Assembly (NCBI GenBank): GCA_032629725.1
Contig: JAFEVB010000007.1
Span: 1,922,001-1,986,000, forward strand
Origin: Gremmenia infestans
Taxonomy: Eukaryota > Ascomycota > Leotiomycetes > Helotiales > Hamatocanthoscyphaceae
Length of the DNA: 64,000 nucleotides
Reading direction: 5' to 3'
Shown here: positions 20,793 to 33,428 of the stretch, in pieces
How positions within the stretch are numbered: the stretch's first letter is position 1
Layout: each line of letters opens with the position of its first letter
The notes under the pieces: model-generated
What the model was told of the DNA's origin: nothing
The model's database searches: none
The model's input: the letters and a program-made list of their open reading frames with translations, nothing else
Made by a program: the position numbers and the translations under genes

Positions 20793-23700
20793 TTAAGGGT
20801 GGCATGAATAGTTGGCATAATCGTTTTGCTTTCTGGCCCAATTGACATATGCCTCTTCGTAACCACAAACGGGAATGCTGATAAAGCCCGGGCTGGTAAT
20901 ATCTTGGCTAGAAAGCTCGTCAAAATTAGCGGAGTCGAGGATTGACGTTCTGCTAGCGCCATTCTTGTTTCCATTCGCCTTGAAGGTTCGGAGTGATCTG
21001 TATATAAGGCAATTTAGTTCTGTTTTTATCGCATTATCAGAAGGGGACGACTTATCCTGTGACTAAATCTATCCGAGTCACTCCACCGTATAGTCCGTCT
21101 TGTAGTGTGTCCAGACCAGGCGGTGCCTCGAAAGAACCGAAGACACAGTCGCCGTTTTGACCTGTGAACGGATTGTTGATACCACAATCCTCAAAATCGC
21201 CTTTCGGATACACAAGGTAGTATAGTGCCCCGTTGTAACAGACAAATGTTGCCTCAGCGGCTTTATCGTCGACATTGTCATCACGGAACGGGTTTTGGGT
21301 ACCGCAGGGGTAACCAGCGTCGATAACTACGGCAGCAGTACCAGAAACTGACCAGACCGCTGGGATGGAGTATGCATAAAAGACTTGCTTTACGGAATGT
21401 TGCAAATCGGTATTGTCAGGCTCTTCCAGCGTTGTTTCAATCATACGTCCGCCACCGATGAGAGACCCTAACGTTTGAATGGAGCTGTCTGATCCGTTGA
21501 ACAGCACCTTGACTGCGGCTTCGGTATTATCGCCCCACGCCGTAACCACTTGAGCCATATAGGCCTCAAAGGTTGCTGCTTTCTCTGGAGTCCACTGAGA
21601 TCTGTTTTAAACAAGATACACTGGTCAGTACCTACTAGTGAATATAGAAAAAGGGAACATTATACTTACAGCGCATCTGAACCTGATGTCAAGTCTTTTG
21701 CAATCATGATGATGGTTGATAGGATGGCGTAGCTTGTATCCTTTAGGTTATCTAGCCTGCTCGTACTTGCTGCGTCGGTAAAGAATGGAAGCTTGGAAAC
21801 AACTTGCACTCCGCGATTAGTTATGAGAAACTTCGCAAGGGGCGGAAAAGGATACTTACCAGATTTGAAAAAAGGAGCGGCTACGAAGACAGCACCTAAT
21901 CCGACAAGGTCCAGCAGAATTTGTGCAGCCTTATCATCATCAGGCTTTGGCAGCGGTGCAAAAGCATTCTCAAATGCTCCAAATTCCGCGAACAGTACTA
22001 CCGAAGCTTCATATAGTGCTGTGTGGTAGTCCTTATGAATCTGAGAGAATCAATTTCAGCGTAAAAAGAGGGGTGCAAATATTTGCTTGTTATCATAACA
22101 CATACCTCGTGGATCAATACCAGAGAATTCCAAATCTTGTATCCTGCAGGTCCCGTGCCATGGCCTTCCGTACACAGAACTGTGTTATCGCAATTTGATC
22201 CGTCATTAAGGAGCCACATTGGGTAACCTCATTGACGTGGAACGTATTTGAGATTGACTGTGAAAAGAACATGGGAACGAGAGCTTGGGAATCAGTATTC
22301 TTCCACACGTTTATTGCGTTCTCCCAGGCATCTTCACAATTTAGCATAGACCACTGCTGGCCTGGACTATATTTCAAAGGAGCTTCGACTGCGGGTTCGG
22401 TACACGTGAGTGATTTCCAGTTACCAGTCCGAACTCCCTCGATATATGGGTCTATACCAAGCTTAACCTTTTGGATGAACATTGCCCAGCCTGCCGGAGT
22501 TGGTGGTTGTTGATAATCCTCGAGATCAGCAGCCCAGGTAGACACACCTCCGAAGCCAAACTTTTAGTACTGGTCCATACGGCTGCTTCTGGTATCTGTA
22601 TCCATCCAGCTGACCCACTGGACATCATCATAAACGAGGATGTTTGCCCCACTTTCGCCATCGAAGAAGTTGTAGTTAACTCTGTTGGACTTGGCAATTT
22701 CCTTGATCTCGGCGTTGGAAATGTAGCCTGCGACGCCGGTACAAGGCCCTGGGGTCGCCCCTGATGAAGGGCCAGTAAAGGTACACATCTCGGTGAAACA
22801 TTTGGGACTTGTCATCTGAAAAGATCGTCCATAGCTAGTTATTCCAATGGCAATTTTATTGGAGGGGACTCCGGCTTTGGTGATCATAGACTACGGTAGA
22901 AGTATAACAATTAGCATCCACCAGAAAATGACTGCATAGCGGTGCAATATGATAAAGTTAAAGACACCTACTAGAGAGGTGGCGGTCTCGGTCATGTCGA
23001 CGCTGCTACGCAGACAACTACCACTTGGGCACGAAGTATCGGACCATTTGTTGCCGTAGTCCCACTGTAAAAGTCAGTAATTATCCGTTATTGACGAGGA
23101 CGGTATCGATAGCATAGATTGGCCCAGAAACTTACTTGTCCATGTAGATCATATGCCATGAAGATGATATAATCAACCACTTTGGCTATCTCCTGAATTG
23201 GGAAACCTCTCAGATACCAGTATGAAGCTGGAGCTGCAATTGAAACAGTTTTCCCAGGTAGCAGACTCTTCAAAGCAACGAGAAGTGCAAGATAGTTGGC
23301 GCCATCGCTTCTGTTGGCTGCTGGAATTCCGGGAATATCAGGGGCCTACAACGGATTCATTAGTCCCATCCAAAAATTGACATTAAAGTACGCGATAAGT
23401 GGGAACTGACTCCTGGGTACTCCCAATCTATATCCACCCCATCTAGATTGTTCTTGTTGATGAAGTCAGCTATGTTTGTAGCCATGGTTAATCAGTTTGT
23501 TTCCTTTGCGCCCTCACGGAAAATCATATAAGTATCCGGACTCGTAGAGAATGTCCAACCTCCAAAAGACAATATTCTCTTTGACCCGCGAATATTCACG
23601 AACTGTTGGAACTCAAAACTGCTTGCACTATCGCCAACTTGGACATCATAATCCGAAGTGAGGGCGGCAAAAGCAAAGTGAATGTGGCTGTACTTGGTCG

Positions 23701-25440
23701 TATCCAGTTGGCTGGCATCCATATTCAGACAAACCCGATTCAGGCCCCAACCCTCAAAATAAGCAACATTAATGAAAGTCGCGGGAGGGGCACTCTGGAT
23801 GATGTCCGTGCCACAATTGGAGATACAGTCATTAGATCCCTTTACAGTGCCTGGAGGACTTTTGGTGCAAAAATCTGCTGTTATGCCACATTGACCCCAG
23901 ACGTTGCAACACGCATTTAGAAGACAAGGGTTCAGATCTGACAAAGCCGTTCCATCTTGTGGTTTTGCTGTTCCAGGTACCTGTGGTCCGTACATAGCGT
24001 TGGTCATTGCTGCAGGCATTGGGGGTGATCCTGTGCTCAGACACATGTTGACACCTACCCAGAGGTTGGCGCATCCATTACAGCCCCATGTATTCTTGTT
24101 GAAATCCTCAATATCATCCACCGTGAGCCCACGGGACGCCGAAATGCTGTAGCAAGTATCGGCGGCGACAGTTGTATAAGTGGCGCAAGAGCCATCGCTG
24201 TTCGAATGAGGCTTGAGGTCAGGCAGAGTGCCAGCAGAGCAGCAGACGTACTCATGTGGCTGAAGAGTGGAACAGAGATTATTTTGCGGGTTGAACTTGA
24301 CAAAATCATTGCCAGAAATGCCACACTTTGAGGCGAGAGTGCCACATCCATCACCAGAGACAACTTGAATCGTCGTACAATCGCTTCGCGGTCTAATAGC
24401 GAAAGGCGGGACTCTGGCATGTCCTGACCTTGTGCTGTTTGATCCGAAGAGTCCATCCAGATCCGTGCTGTTCGAAATGGGAAACAAAGGAGGTGCAGTA
24501 ATGAATATGGGACTGGTGATATTGATCGACTTGGAGAATCCGCCGACACATTTGGCTTCTGACCACAGCCGTACGGCATTCTGAACCGCAGAAAAAGTGC
24601 CATTGGTTGTGGCAATGACACCAAATATATGGTCGGCATCGCGTTCAGGTTTCTATATGACCGGGCATTAGCATTCTCTATATAGTTGCCCTACAAGCGT
24701 ATAGAACATAATTCGCCAATAGGAGGTTTTTTGGGCAAAGAGGAAAAGCGAGGATTGGGACCAAGGGCACAAACGAAAGAGCTTATTTCTTACGCAAAGC
24801 TGCATGCTGAGGCCTCCAGAATGGTTGGTCGTAGATGCCGGCAGCGAACTTTTTGAGGGCCACATCGCCTATCCATTCATTTTGTAATGCTTTCCCTAGG
24901 TACAAGCCAACAGTTCCATTTCCAGATGAGCCAAAAATGAGAGCAGCCCTATCCGTTGGGCCATATCCCTTGTGGAAGTAAGTTCGCATTTGCTTGATCA
25001 GAGACCCAACGTTGGCAAAACTTCCGGCCACGCCACCATCAGCATCCCACAAGCCCAGCTGGTAAGTGACATTTATTACTGTAGCTGGTGTCGAGACACT
25101 GGTGCTAGGAATCCTACAATTGTCCCATTCGGCGCCCCATAATGTACAGGCTCGTAGCTGGTGTGGAGTTGAGGTGTCGTCGACTTCATCGTGGATGGAG
25201 AAGTCGAGAAAAAGTCCTTGGTTGCATGCTTTAAGTTGACGGAAATTTGGATATACAGACCAGTTGCTCGAAATTGGCCCTGCAAGATTGCAATGAGTTG
25301 GACAAGGATCCAGGCCTTGATAACTTGGGTTACCGAGACGGTCAGTGAACTGGCTAGCCTTCACGCATCACCCCAAGTAGGGGGAACATCCCGTGTCTTA
25401 GTAGCATAGTTGGCCGTGTCAAGCGTTTGGACGTGAGGAA
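20793..25440 (-). pseudogene. GH18 chitinase, killer-toxin-like subgroup (LysM-CBM18-GH18), decayed
   Basis: Order on the minus strand: a Cys-containing N-terminal domain (about 25365-24800); two LysM-like modules with CBM18 NACCNVWGQCG (about 24420-23820); a GH18 barrel (about 23760-22480) with intact catalytic DGVDIDWE (23420-23443); and the long C-terminal region of this subgroup (22480-20793). Most introns keep GT-AG ends. Lesions: probable frameshifts near 25362, 24810-24822 and 22217-22240; TGA at 23492-23494; TAA at 22564-22566; and a GT-to-AT donor change at 21054-21055. The stops and donor change fit C:G-to-T:A mutation. Intact members are large secreted chitin hydrolases related to the chitinase subunit of yeast killer toxin and are linked to fungus-fungus antagonism. 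The 5' exon is not resolved. Base-calling errors could explain indels, but hardly all six defects. Confidence 0.82.
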
Positions 25441-26291
25441 AGATCACTGGCGTCAAAAGAGTTTAGGATTTGAGAAGACAGGGCAGTACTAAAAGAGAGT
25501 AATGTAAAAAAGAAGGATGAACGGAAAAGATGCAAATCGAGTTTTGGAAGATGAAAAACAGATAGGCAAGTTTTCAAAAGTGTGGGGATTTTACAACCAA
25601 AGTAGTCATACCTTCGAAAAGCGGTAGATTGGTCCCTGGAGGTTCATTCACCTAACAGACCTATCTACAAATAGAAGAAAAACTTTTCTTGCAATTTTAT
25701 TTCTTTAGACTAATCCCCTTACGAATTACCTGATTAAATTTCCTAAAATGTGAATAAAGTCACTCTCTTCCGAATGCAGACACCGAGGCATTTTGAAATG
25801 CATCAAAGTTCAAACTTTAAAGTAGCCTTCCCTCACAGAAAATAAAAAATGAAAGCTGCAGGTCCCCTACCAGCAATCATTACGTGTGTTCATTAAGTGG
25901 TTGGTAAAAACAGTTACACTTCCGGAATGAGTAGTACAACACCTAAAGTCAGATTCTTGAGTATCATAATGAACTTTTGTATGCCACTTAGCCTGATGCA
26001 ATTGGTGAGATCAAGGACCTAGCCTTGTCATATCGAAAAAGGAATGAATCATTGACTTCAGTTGTGTTGAATGTGACTCATCTACATGTCAGAATTCAAT
26101 TCATATCAAAGCTACAGGGAATGTTAAAATCTGCTAGTATGGCAAGCTATGATTCACAAGACTAGAATTTGGCACGGTTCAAGTCAATTTTCTTGTAGCA
26201 GTAAAGTCTTCGCTGTTTGTCAAATCCGAGCAGTACTGCATTGTAAAACCTCCAGACTCCTCGCAAAGCCAGCCCATCTGCAAATTCAACC
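25441..26291. other. Intergenic between divergent chitinase and DUF7136 genes
   Basis: May contain the first exon and promoter of the chitinase pseudogene (pyrimidine-rich minus-strand sequence near 25500-25560) and the DUF7136 promoter. No separate gene. Confidence 0.4.
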
Positions 26292-27119
26292 ATGTTCGCC
26301 GCTTATGAGTGTCTTATGAGCTTTATGCTCCTCCTTATACTGGTGCACGACTCCACCTCGCAACAATATCCAGCCATAGTCGAGTTCGACGTCGTTTTCC
26401 CTCGCAATGAAACCTACGCCCCAGTAGCTCTCATGCCCATCATCTTCGCAATTCAGAACCCCGAGGCTGCGTTAGGGCTTACTATGTCTATCGACTGGGC
26501 TATAAAAAGGGCTGGAAGTTCCGAAGATTGGCTGGTTAACGATATGCTTGACCTTACCTTTGCCAATGTTTCGACCAACCCTTACTTCGTCATTCTGAGC
26601 ACAGACAAATTAACTACCGAAGGCATCTATTCACTTCGCTGGACGGTGCAATCGGGCAACTGTTCTGGATACGGAAACCAGCCGTCGAGCGGCGGGGCCA
26701 ACAACACCAATTTCTCGATTTCTATGAAGAGCGGGACACAGCAGCCCAGCCTTATCACTGGCCCCTATACATGCCCTGACCAAATTATCACCTACAACGT
26801 TACTGGAATAACCCGGGATCCAGAGTTCGAACCCCATCACAATAGCTGCGCACTCCTTGCGGACCAACGCCCGCTACCAAATCCATGTGCCATCAATATC
26901 GACGAGGCTCAAGCAGCTAGCATGTCATCAGCCATAACGGCTGCTGCAACTTGTTCCATATACCCCAAGAGCCCCACTGGTGATTGTCCTGCTTCTGCTT
27001 TACCTTCGACAACCAAAGCTAGTCTAGCGAGCAAGCTGCGTTTTGGAGGGATCAATCTCACTGGGGTGTTCTTCGGCTTGGGATTGGGCGTTCTTTTCTG
27101 TGTTTTGCAGTATCAATGA
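26292..27119 (+). CDS. DUF7136 secreted protein with probable GPI anchor
   Basis: Single exon, 275 residues, ATG at 26292. A signal peptide (about 1-23) is followed by EFDVVFPRNETYAPVALMPI and FAIQNP, the hallmark of fungal DUF7136 surface proteins, then six or so cysteines and several N-glycosylation sequons (NETY, NVST, NCSG, NNTN, NVTG). The Ser/Thr/Ala-rich stem and a C-terminal hydrophobic tail (INLTGVFFGLGLGVLFCVL) fit a GPI attachment signal. The function of the family is unknown; a cell-surface or wall location is inferred. Intact. Confidence 0.82.
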   Translation: MFAAYECLMSFMLLLILVHDSTSQQYPAIVEFDVVFPRNETYAPVALMPIIFAIQNPEAALGLTMSIDWAIKRAGSSEDWLVNDMLDLTFANVSTNPYFVILSTDKLTTEGIYSLRWTVQSGNCSGYGNQPSSGGANNTNFSISMKSGTQQPSLITGPYTCPDQIITYNVTGITRDPEFEPHHNSCALLADQRPLPNPCAINIDEAQAASMSSAITAAATCSIYPKSPTGDCPASALPSTTKASLASKLRFGGINLTGVFFGLGLGVLFCVLQYQ

Positions 27120-28361
27120 CTAGTGTTGAGGGAGTTTTCAGGTTGATAGTTGCTAGCGAAGGATATCGTTAGGACACATCTAATTTAGTGGCTTCGAAAT
27201 CAATGAGTTTTTTTGGGGCACGTAAATATTGTTTCTCTGTATAACATCATGCGGGTGCATGTCTTGAAAGGTAAAGTGATGTTTATTGTTAGTAAGCCAT
27301 GATTCCAGGACCTGAAAGAGTCACGCCGCGATACTTGATCTTTTTTATGTATTAAAACACGAAAGATAGAATGGACGATGGAATGAGGCTTGAAGCTAGC
27401 ATAAGAGGTCAAAGTCATATATTGTGATTATTATATAGAAAAGAGCTTATAGCTGAATAAACAAAGACCAGTTTTATAGTTAGTCATACTTATTTAAGCA
27501 GCTAATTCCAACCACCAGAACCACCAACATTTATTCCTATTTTAGTTTACAATTGTAGCGCGGTCATCTTTCGGGTACTGTTGTTTTAACAGCGAACTAC
27601 TTTCCATTCGGCTCATCATGGTAGGTATATCCTGCCCTTTTTAAGGGAGACAAAGGGATTAGATGTGTAGAGGAGGCGAACCCTACGCCTGCTTTGTGGC
27701 TATCCTAAAGTTGTGTCTTCAAGCAATGCTCTGAAGACAAGTCATTTTGTAGCACCCATGCTAGCGTTGAAACCATTGAATGATTTTGAGACTTGAGTGA
27801 TACGGACAACAAGTGGGGAAGTCGAGACCCGCTTGGAATGAGAGTCTTTTGAGGCCTGGGTCATTGAAATATTTAATCATAGAGAAGAATGCATTTGGAC
27901 ATCGCTTGGTTCTGCGGTTGTGTTTATTTGCTATGATCTGATGCTAGGTCTCGCAACGGCACCTTGGTTAAACCAAGCAGGTGCACATGCCCTATCGAAT
28001 ATTGGAAATCTGCTCCGAGGGAAACTTTGATCCCAACCGTTTCATCATTAGTGTCCATTGCTCTAGTCCGTCGGTGAATTTGAGGATCTTCTGCTGTGCT
28101 TCTATCGAACGGCAGTCATTTCGGTACAGACGATCAGAGAATGTGAACGGGGGGCGAAAAAGCCAGACAGCTCCAATGGTTCTTCTCTCTATTGCTACAG
28201 TCCTGTCATGCATGCTGCATTGTGAGGTTACAATCCTCTTAAGCTGACCTGGAAGATTTAATACCAAATACCAAACAGTCACAATAATAATTCCCTGACT
28301 AAGGTACGAATTTACCTAAAAAGTCTTGTCCACGCTAAACACATTCTAGTCGTCATGCATC
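27120..28361. other. Intergenic, no supported gene
   Basis: Opposing short frames near 27981-28282 are not convincing: the minus one starts at GTG and no domain is visible. Confidence 0.45.
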
Positions 28362-28883
28362 TTGTCATTTTCTACGGCATTTGTCAGTAATGCTTCTTTC
28401 TTTGACGTAAATTTTGGTCATATGTACCTTGGTTCAGTGAACTCCCTAGTCACAAATCTGTATCCATGTTTTCCGTGTCCCACGGAGATCGCTGTCAAAG
28501 ACTTCCGCACAGAGAAAGCAACGCTCGAATTCCCCCACTCCAGAAACAACAGTGCGATTCAGTGCGAGAATGTTCTTCAATTCCTCTGAAATGTACTTAT
28601 CAAAAGACAATATACCCTGACCCGCGGCGCCATACGGACTTTCAGATAATCTGCTGAAATGTGTGGGGATCATAACTTCACATTCCCCCATGAACTGACC
28701 TTTGAGGTCATTCTTGATATCTTGCATGAACTAAAGACTAGATTTGTTGCGAATGCCTTCACCGGACAACGCTGTATCCGAGTCAGCAACCCAGAGCCAT
28801 ATAAACTAAGTGAACCGTTTCCCGCACGCCCTTTCCAGGCAAAGAGCTATGTCAAGAGGTTTATTGCGGTCGAGGTTTCATAA
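28362..28883 (+). pseudogene. Possible decayed protein-coding fragment
   Basis: One plus-strand frame is open from 28362 to 28883 except for TGA at 28587-28589 and TAA at 28653-28655. The part after the second stop (FTFPHELTFEVILDILHELK and IRVSNPEPYKLSEPFPARPF) has the look of a conserved protein. Both stops could come from CGA and CAA by C-to-T change. No family is recognised, and a shorter minus-strand ATG frame (28446-28727) overlaps, so either strand could be the real one. Confidence 0.25.
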
Positions 28884-29325
28884 AATCAACCTGACAAAAT
28901 CAGGGAAATGATCAATAATTGGTCAATGAACACTCTAGCGCAGTCTAAAAATGTCCTTAGATGTGTCAATAACGCCTCACCAGTGGCTGGCTAAACAGCT
29001 CTAGCTATATGCTTCAACAGAATTTAGAGCTACTTACTCGGCCTTCTTGGTTAACTCGTCACTTGATCTCTGTTTCAAAAAAATCTGGGTCCGTGTAGAA
29101 ATTCAGAAGATAATTGAGAGGAGGGTTCCGCTCTTGCGGGACTTGCGCAAATACATAGACGCTTCCACAAATCTTACAAACGGCAACAAGCGGCATCACA
29201 CTTTGTTCTCCGGCAAAAAAGAATATCTTCAAGTAGGAAGAACGGCAATGTATGCCCCAAACCCACTGGTACGCCATTCATCTACATCTTCACAGATATT
29301 CCCATCTCAAGCAATCCTAACCCAA
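28884..29325. other. Intergenic downstream of the TMEM256-like gene
   Basis: Nothing supported. The plus-strand frame 29047-29439 overlaps the 3' end of the TMEM256-like gene and is probably its shadow. Confidence 0.4.
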
Positions 29326-29758
29326 TCACCGCGGGAATGGGATTCTCTTCCCAAACGCCATCGCAACCCATCCCCCAATCAAACAGAGTCCACCCAATGG
29401 CGTAGCAGGTCCCAAGACCTTGAATCGCTGCGGATCTAGCACAAGGAGGTATATGCTGCCACTGAACATCGTCATACCCGCTACTAATAAACCGGCCGCG
29501 AGAGTATTCTTCGGAGCGACCGCAGTTGTCAGGAGGAGAACGCCGGAGTGGATGAGCTAGACATTGGAACTATTAGCACATTATGCACCGCATATAGAAA
29601 ATGAATCAAGAGAGTACTTGGTAATGAGCTGCTGTACTCCAGCTGGCGATTTTGGATGGATCTGTGATGCGGTTCTTCAGGCCATGAGCACCGAAGGCTC
29701 CAAAGGTTACGGAGGTAGCTCCGTATATGCAGCCGATTGTCCAATATGGGAGTGGCAT
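29326..29758 (-). CDS. TMEM256/DUF423 family small membrane protein
   Basis: Two exons, 29618-29758 and 29326-29556, around a 61-nt GT-AG intron encode 123 residues. The protein has the family signature GAFGAHGLK in the first third and about four hydrophobic helices, with LIHSGVLLLTTA, MTMFSGSIYLLVL and TPLGGLCLIGGW. The family (bacterial YgdD, animal TMEM256) is short and found in bacterial inner membranes and eukaryotic organelles; its molecular role is not established. The start ATG 29756-29758 gives a natural N-terminus. Intact. Confidence 0.85.
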
Positions 29759-30728
29759 GGTGGGTGATGTGGTACAGAGTAGATAGTAAGGTGAGGTGAG
29801 GTCGTCAAAATATACGATGCTGACTCAGCAGTCTAACTTCAACCACCAGAACCTGGTGAACCCTCATTCTTCACTTTATACTTTAATTTACTACAATACG
29901 TTTATATGTTTAATATAATACGTTTTGCTCCTCTAAAGGGGTTATCTTAAGATTATGAGCTAATTTTCCAACTATAGTTCAATGAACAATATTTTCACTG
30001 AATACTACCTACATCTCCACATCAAGGATGTTACTAAATTACTCCTCCGTACATGCATCCAAGTATTTCTTTTCCCCGAGACTTAAGATTACAATTATAG
30101 AATTATTTTGAGATTCTTCACTAGCACACGCTTCTTCTGAGAGTATCAAGCACTAGGAATACTGTCAACACCCTTCCTATAGACATACCGCTTCGACATA
30201 GTAATATAGAAGCCAGCCTCTAGCAAGAAATCCGCATAAACAGACCTACCTACTTGATTATAAGCCGCCTTAAAACCACTTGATACTCTTGATAAGCCTC
30301 TTTCCCTTAACCATCTAAGAAACTCGGGTCAATTTTAGCGGACGATATCAACAATGTGACAAGAGCAAGTTAACAAGATGAAGTATTGCAAGGATATCAA
30401 TAAGAATATTAGGCATTTCACTGTCAGAAGCGCTTACAAGTTGTTCTATGGTAATGAACTATAAGTAGCTGGGGATCCTTCGGGGATATTTAGGCTGGGA
30501 TTCGCTGTGCCGTAGGTTACCCGTAGCCTCATTTAGCCCCTGCAGGTGCGTAATGCGCTAATTTTGGTCTCGCTTCACCTCCTCTTCATAAGTGAATGTA
30601 CCACTACCACGACGTCCAGAGGCCACTTGAGCATCAATATCTACTATTCATTTCCGCTATATAAGGCTTCTATACTCTATCCAGACCTGCAGCCTTAATA
30701 TCAGAACCACAGCCAAAATCATCATCAA
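29759..30728. other. Intergenic, AT-rich, no gene seen
   Basis: No conserved frame. It ends just before the plus-strand BTB-family remnant. Confidence 0.45.
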
Positions 30729-31073
30729 ATGCTCAACTATGCATCGACTGAGTTCAATGCTCCGCATTCAACTATTACGGAAGCCAAAAGTATTGGAGAT
30801 GAACTTGTCTCTGCTGCAAATAATGGTCGAATGGTTGGGGCCGATGACTGCGTCCAACTGCCTCTCTACTACTCTTTTCTTCGTTCTACCAACACTATTA
30901 ACTCTCAAATGGGCAAAGGGGATGCGTGTATACCGCCTTTACTCGTCAACGATCTGCTGTTGAATAAGCGCGCGAACGCTGGGCAAAAGGGTTTCCTGGA
31001 CTATTTTCTCATAAAACCTGCCGATGGTGATGAATATGAGTTTCCCTGGGATACAAAGGAGACAGACTGGTGA
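30729..31073 (+). pseudogene. BTB-family C-terminal remnant
   Basis: A 114-residue frame matches only the C-terminal third of the neighbouring BTB paralogues: LPLYYSFLR corresponds to their LPEYYRQLY, IPPLLVNDLLL to INPLLKNNLKL, and the end, YEFPWDTKETDW, to LPWDLNKRDW. The BTB domain and the FRECF segment are missing upstream. It starts at an ATG, so expression of a short protein cannot be excluded, but a truncated duplicate is more likely. It lies on the strand opposite to the tandem array. Confidence 0.6.
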
Positions 31074-32360
31074 AGAAAAGGTGACACGGGATATACTCTT
31101 CCCAAAGCTGGAGGATTGCAGTTAAACAAGGCCAGCAGAGTTTTCATAAAGTCCCTTTCGAAATGGCGAAATGGGTCGCTATGGTTTTTTTTGCAAGTGT
31201 CTAGCTTATTTCAGTTCTTTCGATTTTCAATAGACAGTAATGAAAAGAGCAGCTTTCACCTCCTCAAGTCAATTGAAATTCCACCGTCAACCGTGTCGTC
31301 CCATTGTGACTAAAGTTCTGCAAGACCTCCTGCAAAACAGTTCGGCATGTCTTGCTTTCGGCCTGTCTGGTGCTCTTTCACTGCCACCTCCTTTGGAATT
31401 ATAGTACTTATACCGCATCCTATTATGAAATATATAAATAATATCGCTGGGAGTTGGGTCGCTCTAACTTCCATGATCTCTAAAAACAATGTAGAAATCC
31501 AATCATCCAATTGTGATGGCTTTGGAAAGCCTTTTAGTGATGTAGGTGGAACCATCAAACTTTGACCTCAGCATATTAAGAAGTTTAATTAGCCCAAAGC
31601 AAGAGATGACAGTATCTCATTTCCCCTAGACGGGCGGGAACTATCTTCAGTATCCGACCAAGAGCTAATAAACATGTTATCCACCGCCCCAAAGCTTCAC
31701 GAGTACGGCGCAGTCATCATCGTACGCCTCTCCAAATACATGGTGCTTAAGGGAGCGAGATGTCCAGGGCAAGGTATGGGTGTTTGACAGGGGTATCGCG
31801 GGCGTATAACCTCCTGGGTTTGAGCAGGGTGTCCTCTCGAAGACATATGAGGAATCGGTAGATATTTTTTTGGCCAGGCTGGAGGATCGGGGGGAAATAT
31901 GACGAAACAGTATGGGAGCATTGGGTATGGGATTTCTGCTGCTGCGCACCTTTGATAGATTTACTCAGCGAGTATATCATCGGGTTAGACTTAACGTCGT
32001 TCAGCTGTTCTGTTGGATGCCAAGGTTTATCATATTGAACACTCTATTGGCCTTGGTTGTATAGCTTCTGGTGGTCTGGAAAGCGTTACCCCTCTTGTAT
32101 GGGTATGAATTATTGGAATTGGAAGAAGCTTTTTCCTTCATTAGTTCTGAAGCGTGGATTGTTTGTCTCTCGTATGTACTTATATTATTCCCGCTATTGG
32201 ATATTTGAATCTATTCTGCACTCTAACTAAGTGTATTTCATTATTAATTTGAAGCCTACCTTATTACTGATATCTAGGGAGTTGGAATATACTCGGTAGC
32301 TTGTAATGTCTCGTATGTAATAATTTACATTAAAATTCCAGAGCGGCATGTCTTGACTCC
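31074..32360. other. Intergenic with unassigned short frames
   Basis: Minus-strand frames at 31310-31555 (one hydrophobic segment) and 31677-31949 read like fragments of decayed genes, but no family is recognised and starts are doubtful. Not annotated as genes. Confidence 0.35.
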
Positions 32361-33428
32361 TTACCCGTCTACTTGCGGCACGTTCCAGGGCAGTGCTATA
32401 TCCTCCGTATCCAGGCAAAAGAAGAACTCCCTGTATTTCAACCCCGCCATACTCACCATACCAGGTAAAGAGGGACTCCGTTCAAGAGTCAGCGCGTTTC
32501 TCATCAGCGGAGCGATGGCAAGAGACCTGACCCTTTCGTAACATGTCTCAGCTTGGGGAAAAGGTTCCTATAGTAATGAGGAAGAAGTATCTTAGTACTC
32601 CATGCATTCTTAGCCGCTGCGACCATAGCTGTCCAAACTTCATCGTGGGTTGATATTGACTCGAGGAGTTTCTTATGAGCCGTAGCCGTCTTGATAGATA
32701 TTATGCCGTGTGCCTCCACGCAAATCGCTCGAAGAGGTCCCTCTGGTAGCGTCAAGTATACGAGGTCATTCCAGGGGCCGCAGGCGTAGATGAGACACTC
32801 ATGGAACAACACTGCAATTCGGAGCTTTTTAGATATACTCAAAAGGCGCAAGCAATACTTCGGAATCCCAAATAAGAAATCAGGCCTCGAGAACAATACC
32901 GCAGACACTGCGGTGGAGAGGATAGGGAGTGCGCGGTAGTAGTCGGCTAGGGTTGTCGCCGTGTCGAGCTCTTCTATTCCATCAATAGCAATGGTGAACG
33001 GGGTGCTGTGAATGGCGCACATCAGAATCTGGAGACCTTCAATCTGAAGTTTCGCATCACCCTCTAATTCATGCGTCTCATTCGATTCCTGGTAGAAGGT
33101 CTGTTAGCTTCAAATCCCCAGAATCATGCTTACAGGAAGTGAGGTGACGGAAATAACATACATCAAGACAAGCAATGCTAACTAGGCCCCAGCTTCCATC
33201 ACTGTCTATCTTCGTACCCCAATGATACTTGAACTTTGGATTGCCTGGTGTCGTAGGACCTCCGTTGGACGCGTCGAGGAATGCAGCAAAAAAGGCGGAG
33301 TGCATCTTCAGAGCTGGAGACATAACATGGAATTCTTGTCCCAGTACCTCCAGTAGAAGATCGGGCTTGACAATGCGACTGGTGAATACGATGGGAGGAG
33401 GGAAAATGGGTGTTTTGGGTGATGCCAT
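32361..33428 (-). pseudogene. BTB/POZ paralogue 1, C-terminal frameshift
   Basis: Exon 1 (33162-33428, 89 codons) holds the BTB core: EVLGQEFHVMSPALKMHSAF and AAFLDAS. A 61-nt intron in phase 0 follows, then exon 2 from 33100 with LADYYRALPILS and VLFHECLIYACGPW. The open frame stops at 32504-32506, giving 287 residues. After about 32535-32545 the family's C-terminus is instead found in the neighbouring frame (PLMRNALTLERS ... IALPWNVPQVDG, stop 32361-32363), so a one-base indel probably removed the native tail. The first 270 residues could still be expressed. BTB proteins dimerise and often act as CUL3 ligase adaptors; the role of this fungal-specific family is unknown. Confidence 0.75.

Noticed and set aside
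29047..29439. 130-codon plus-strand frame
   Set aside because: Overlaps the well-supported TMEM256-like second exon on the opposite strand and has random composition.
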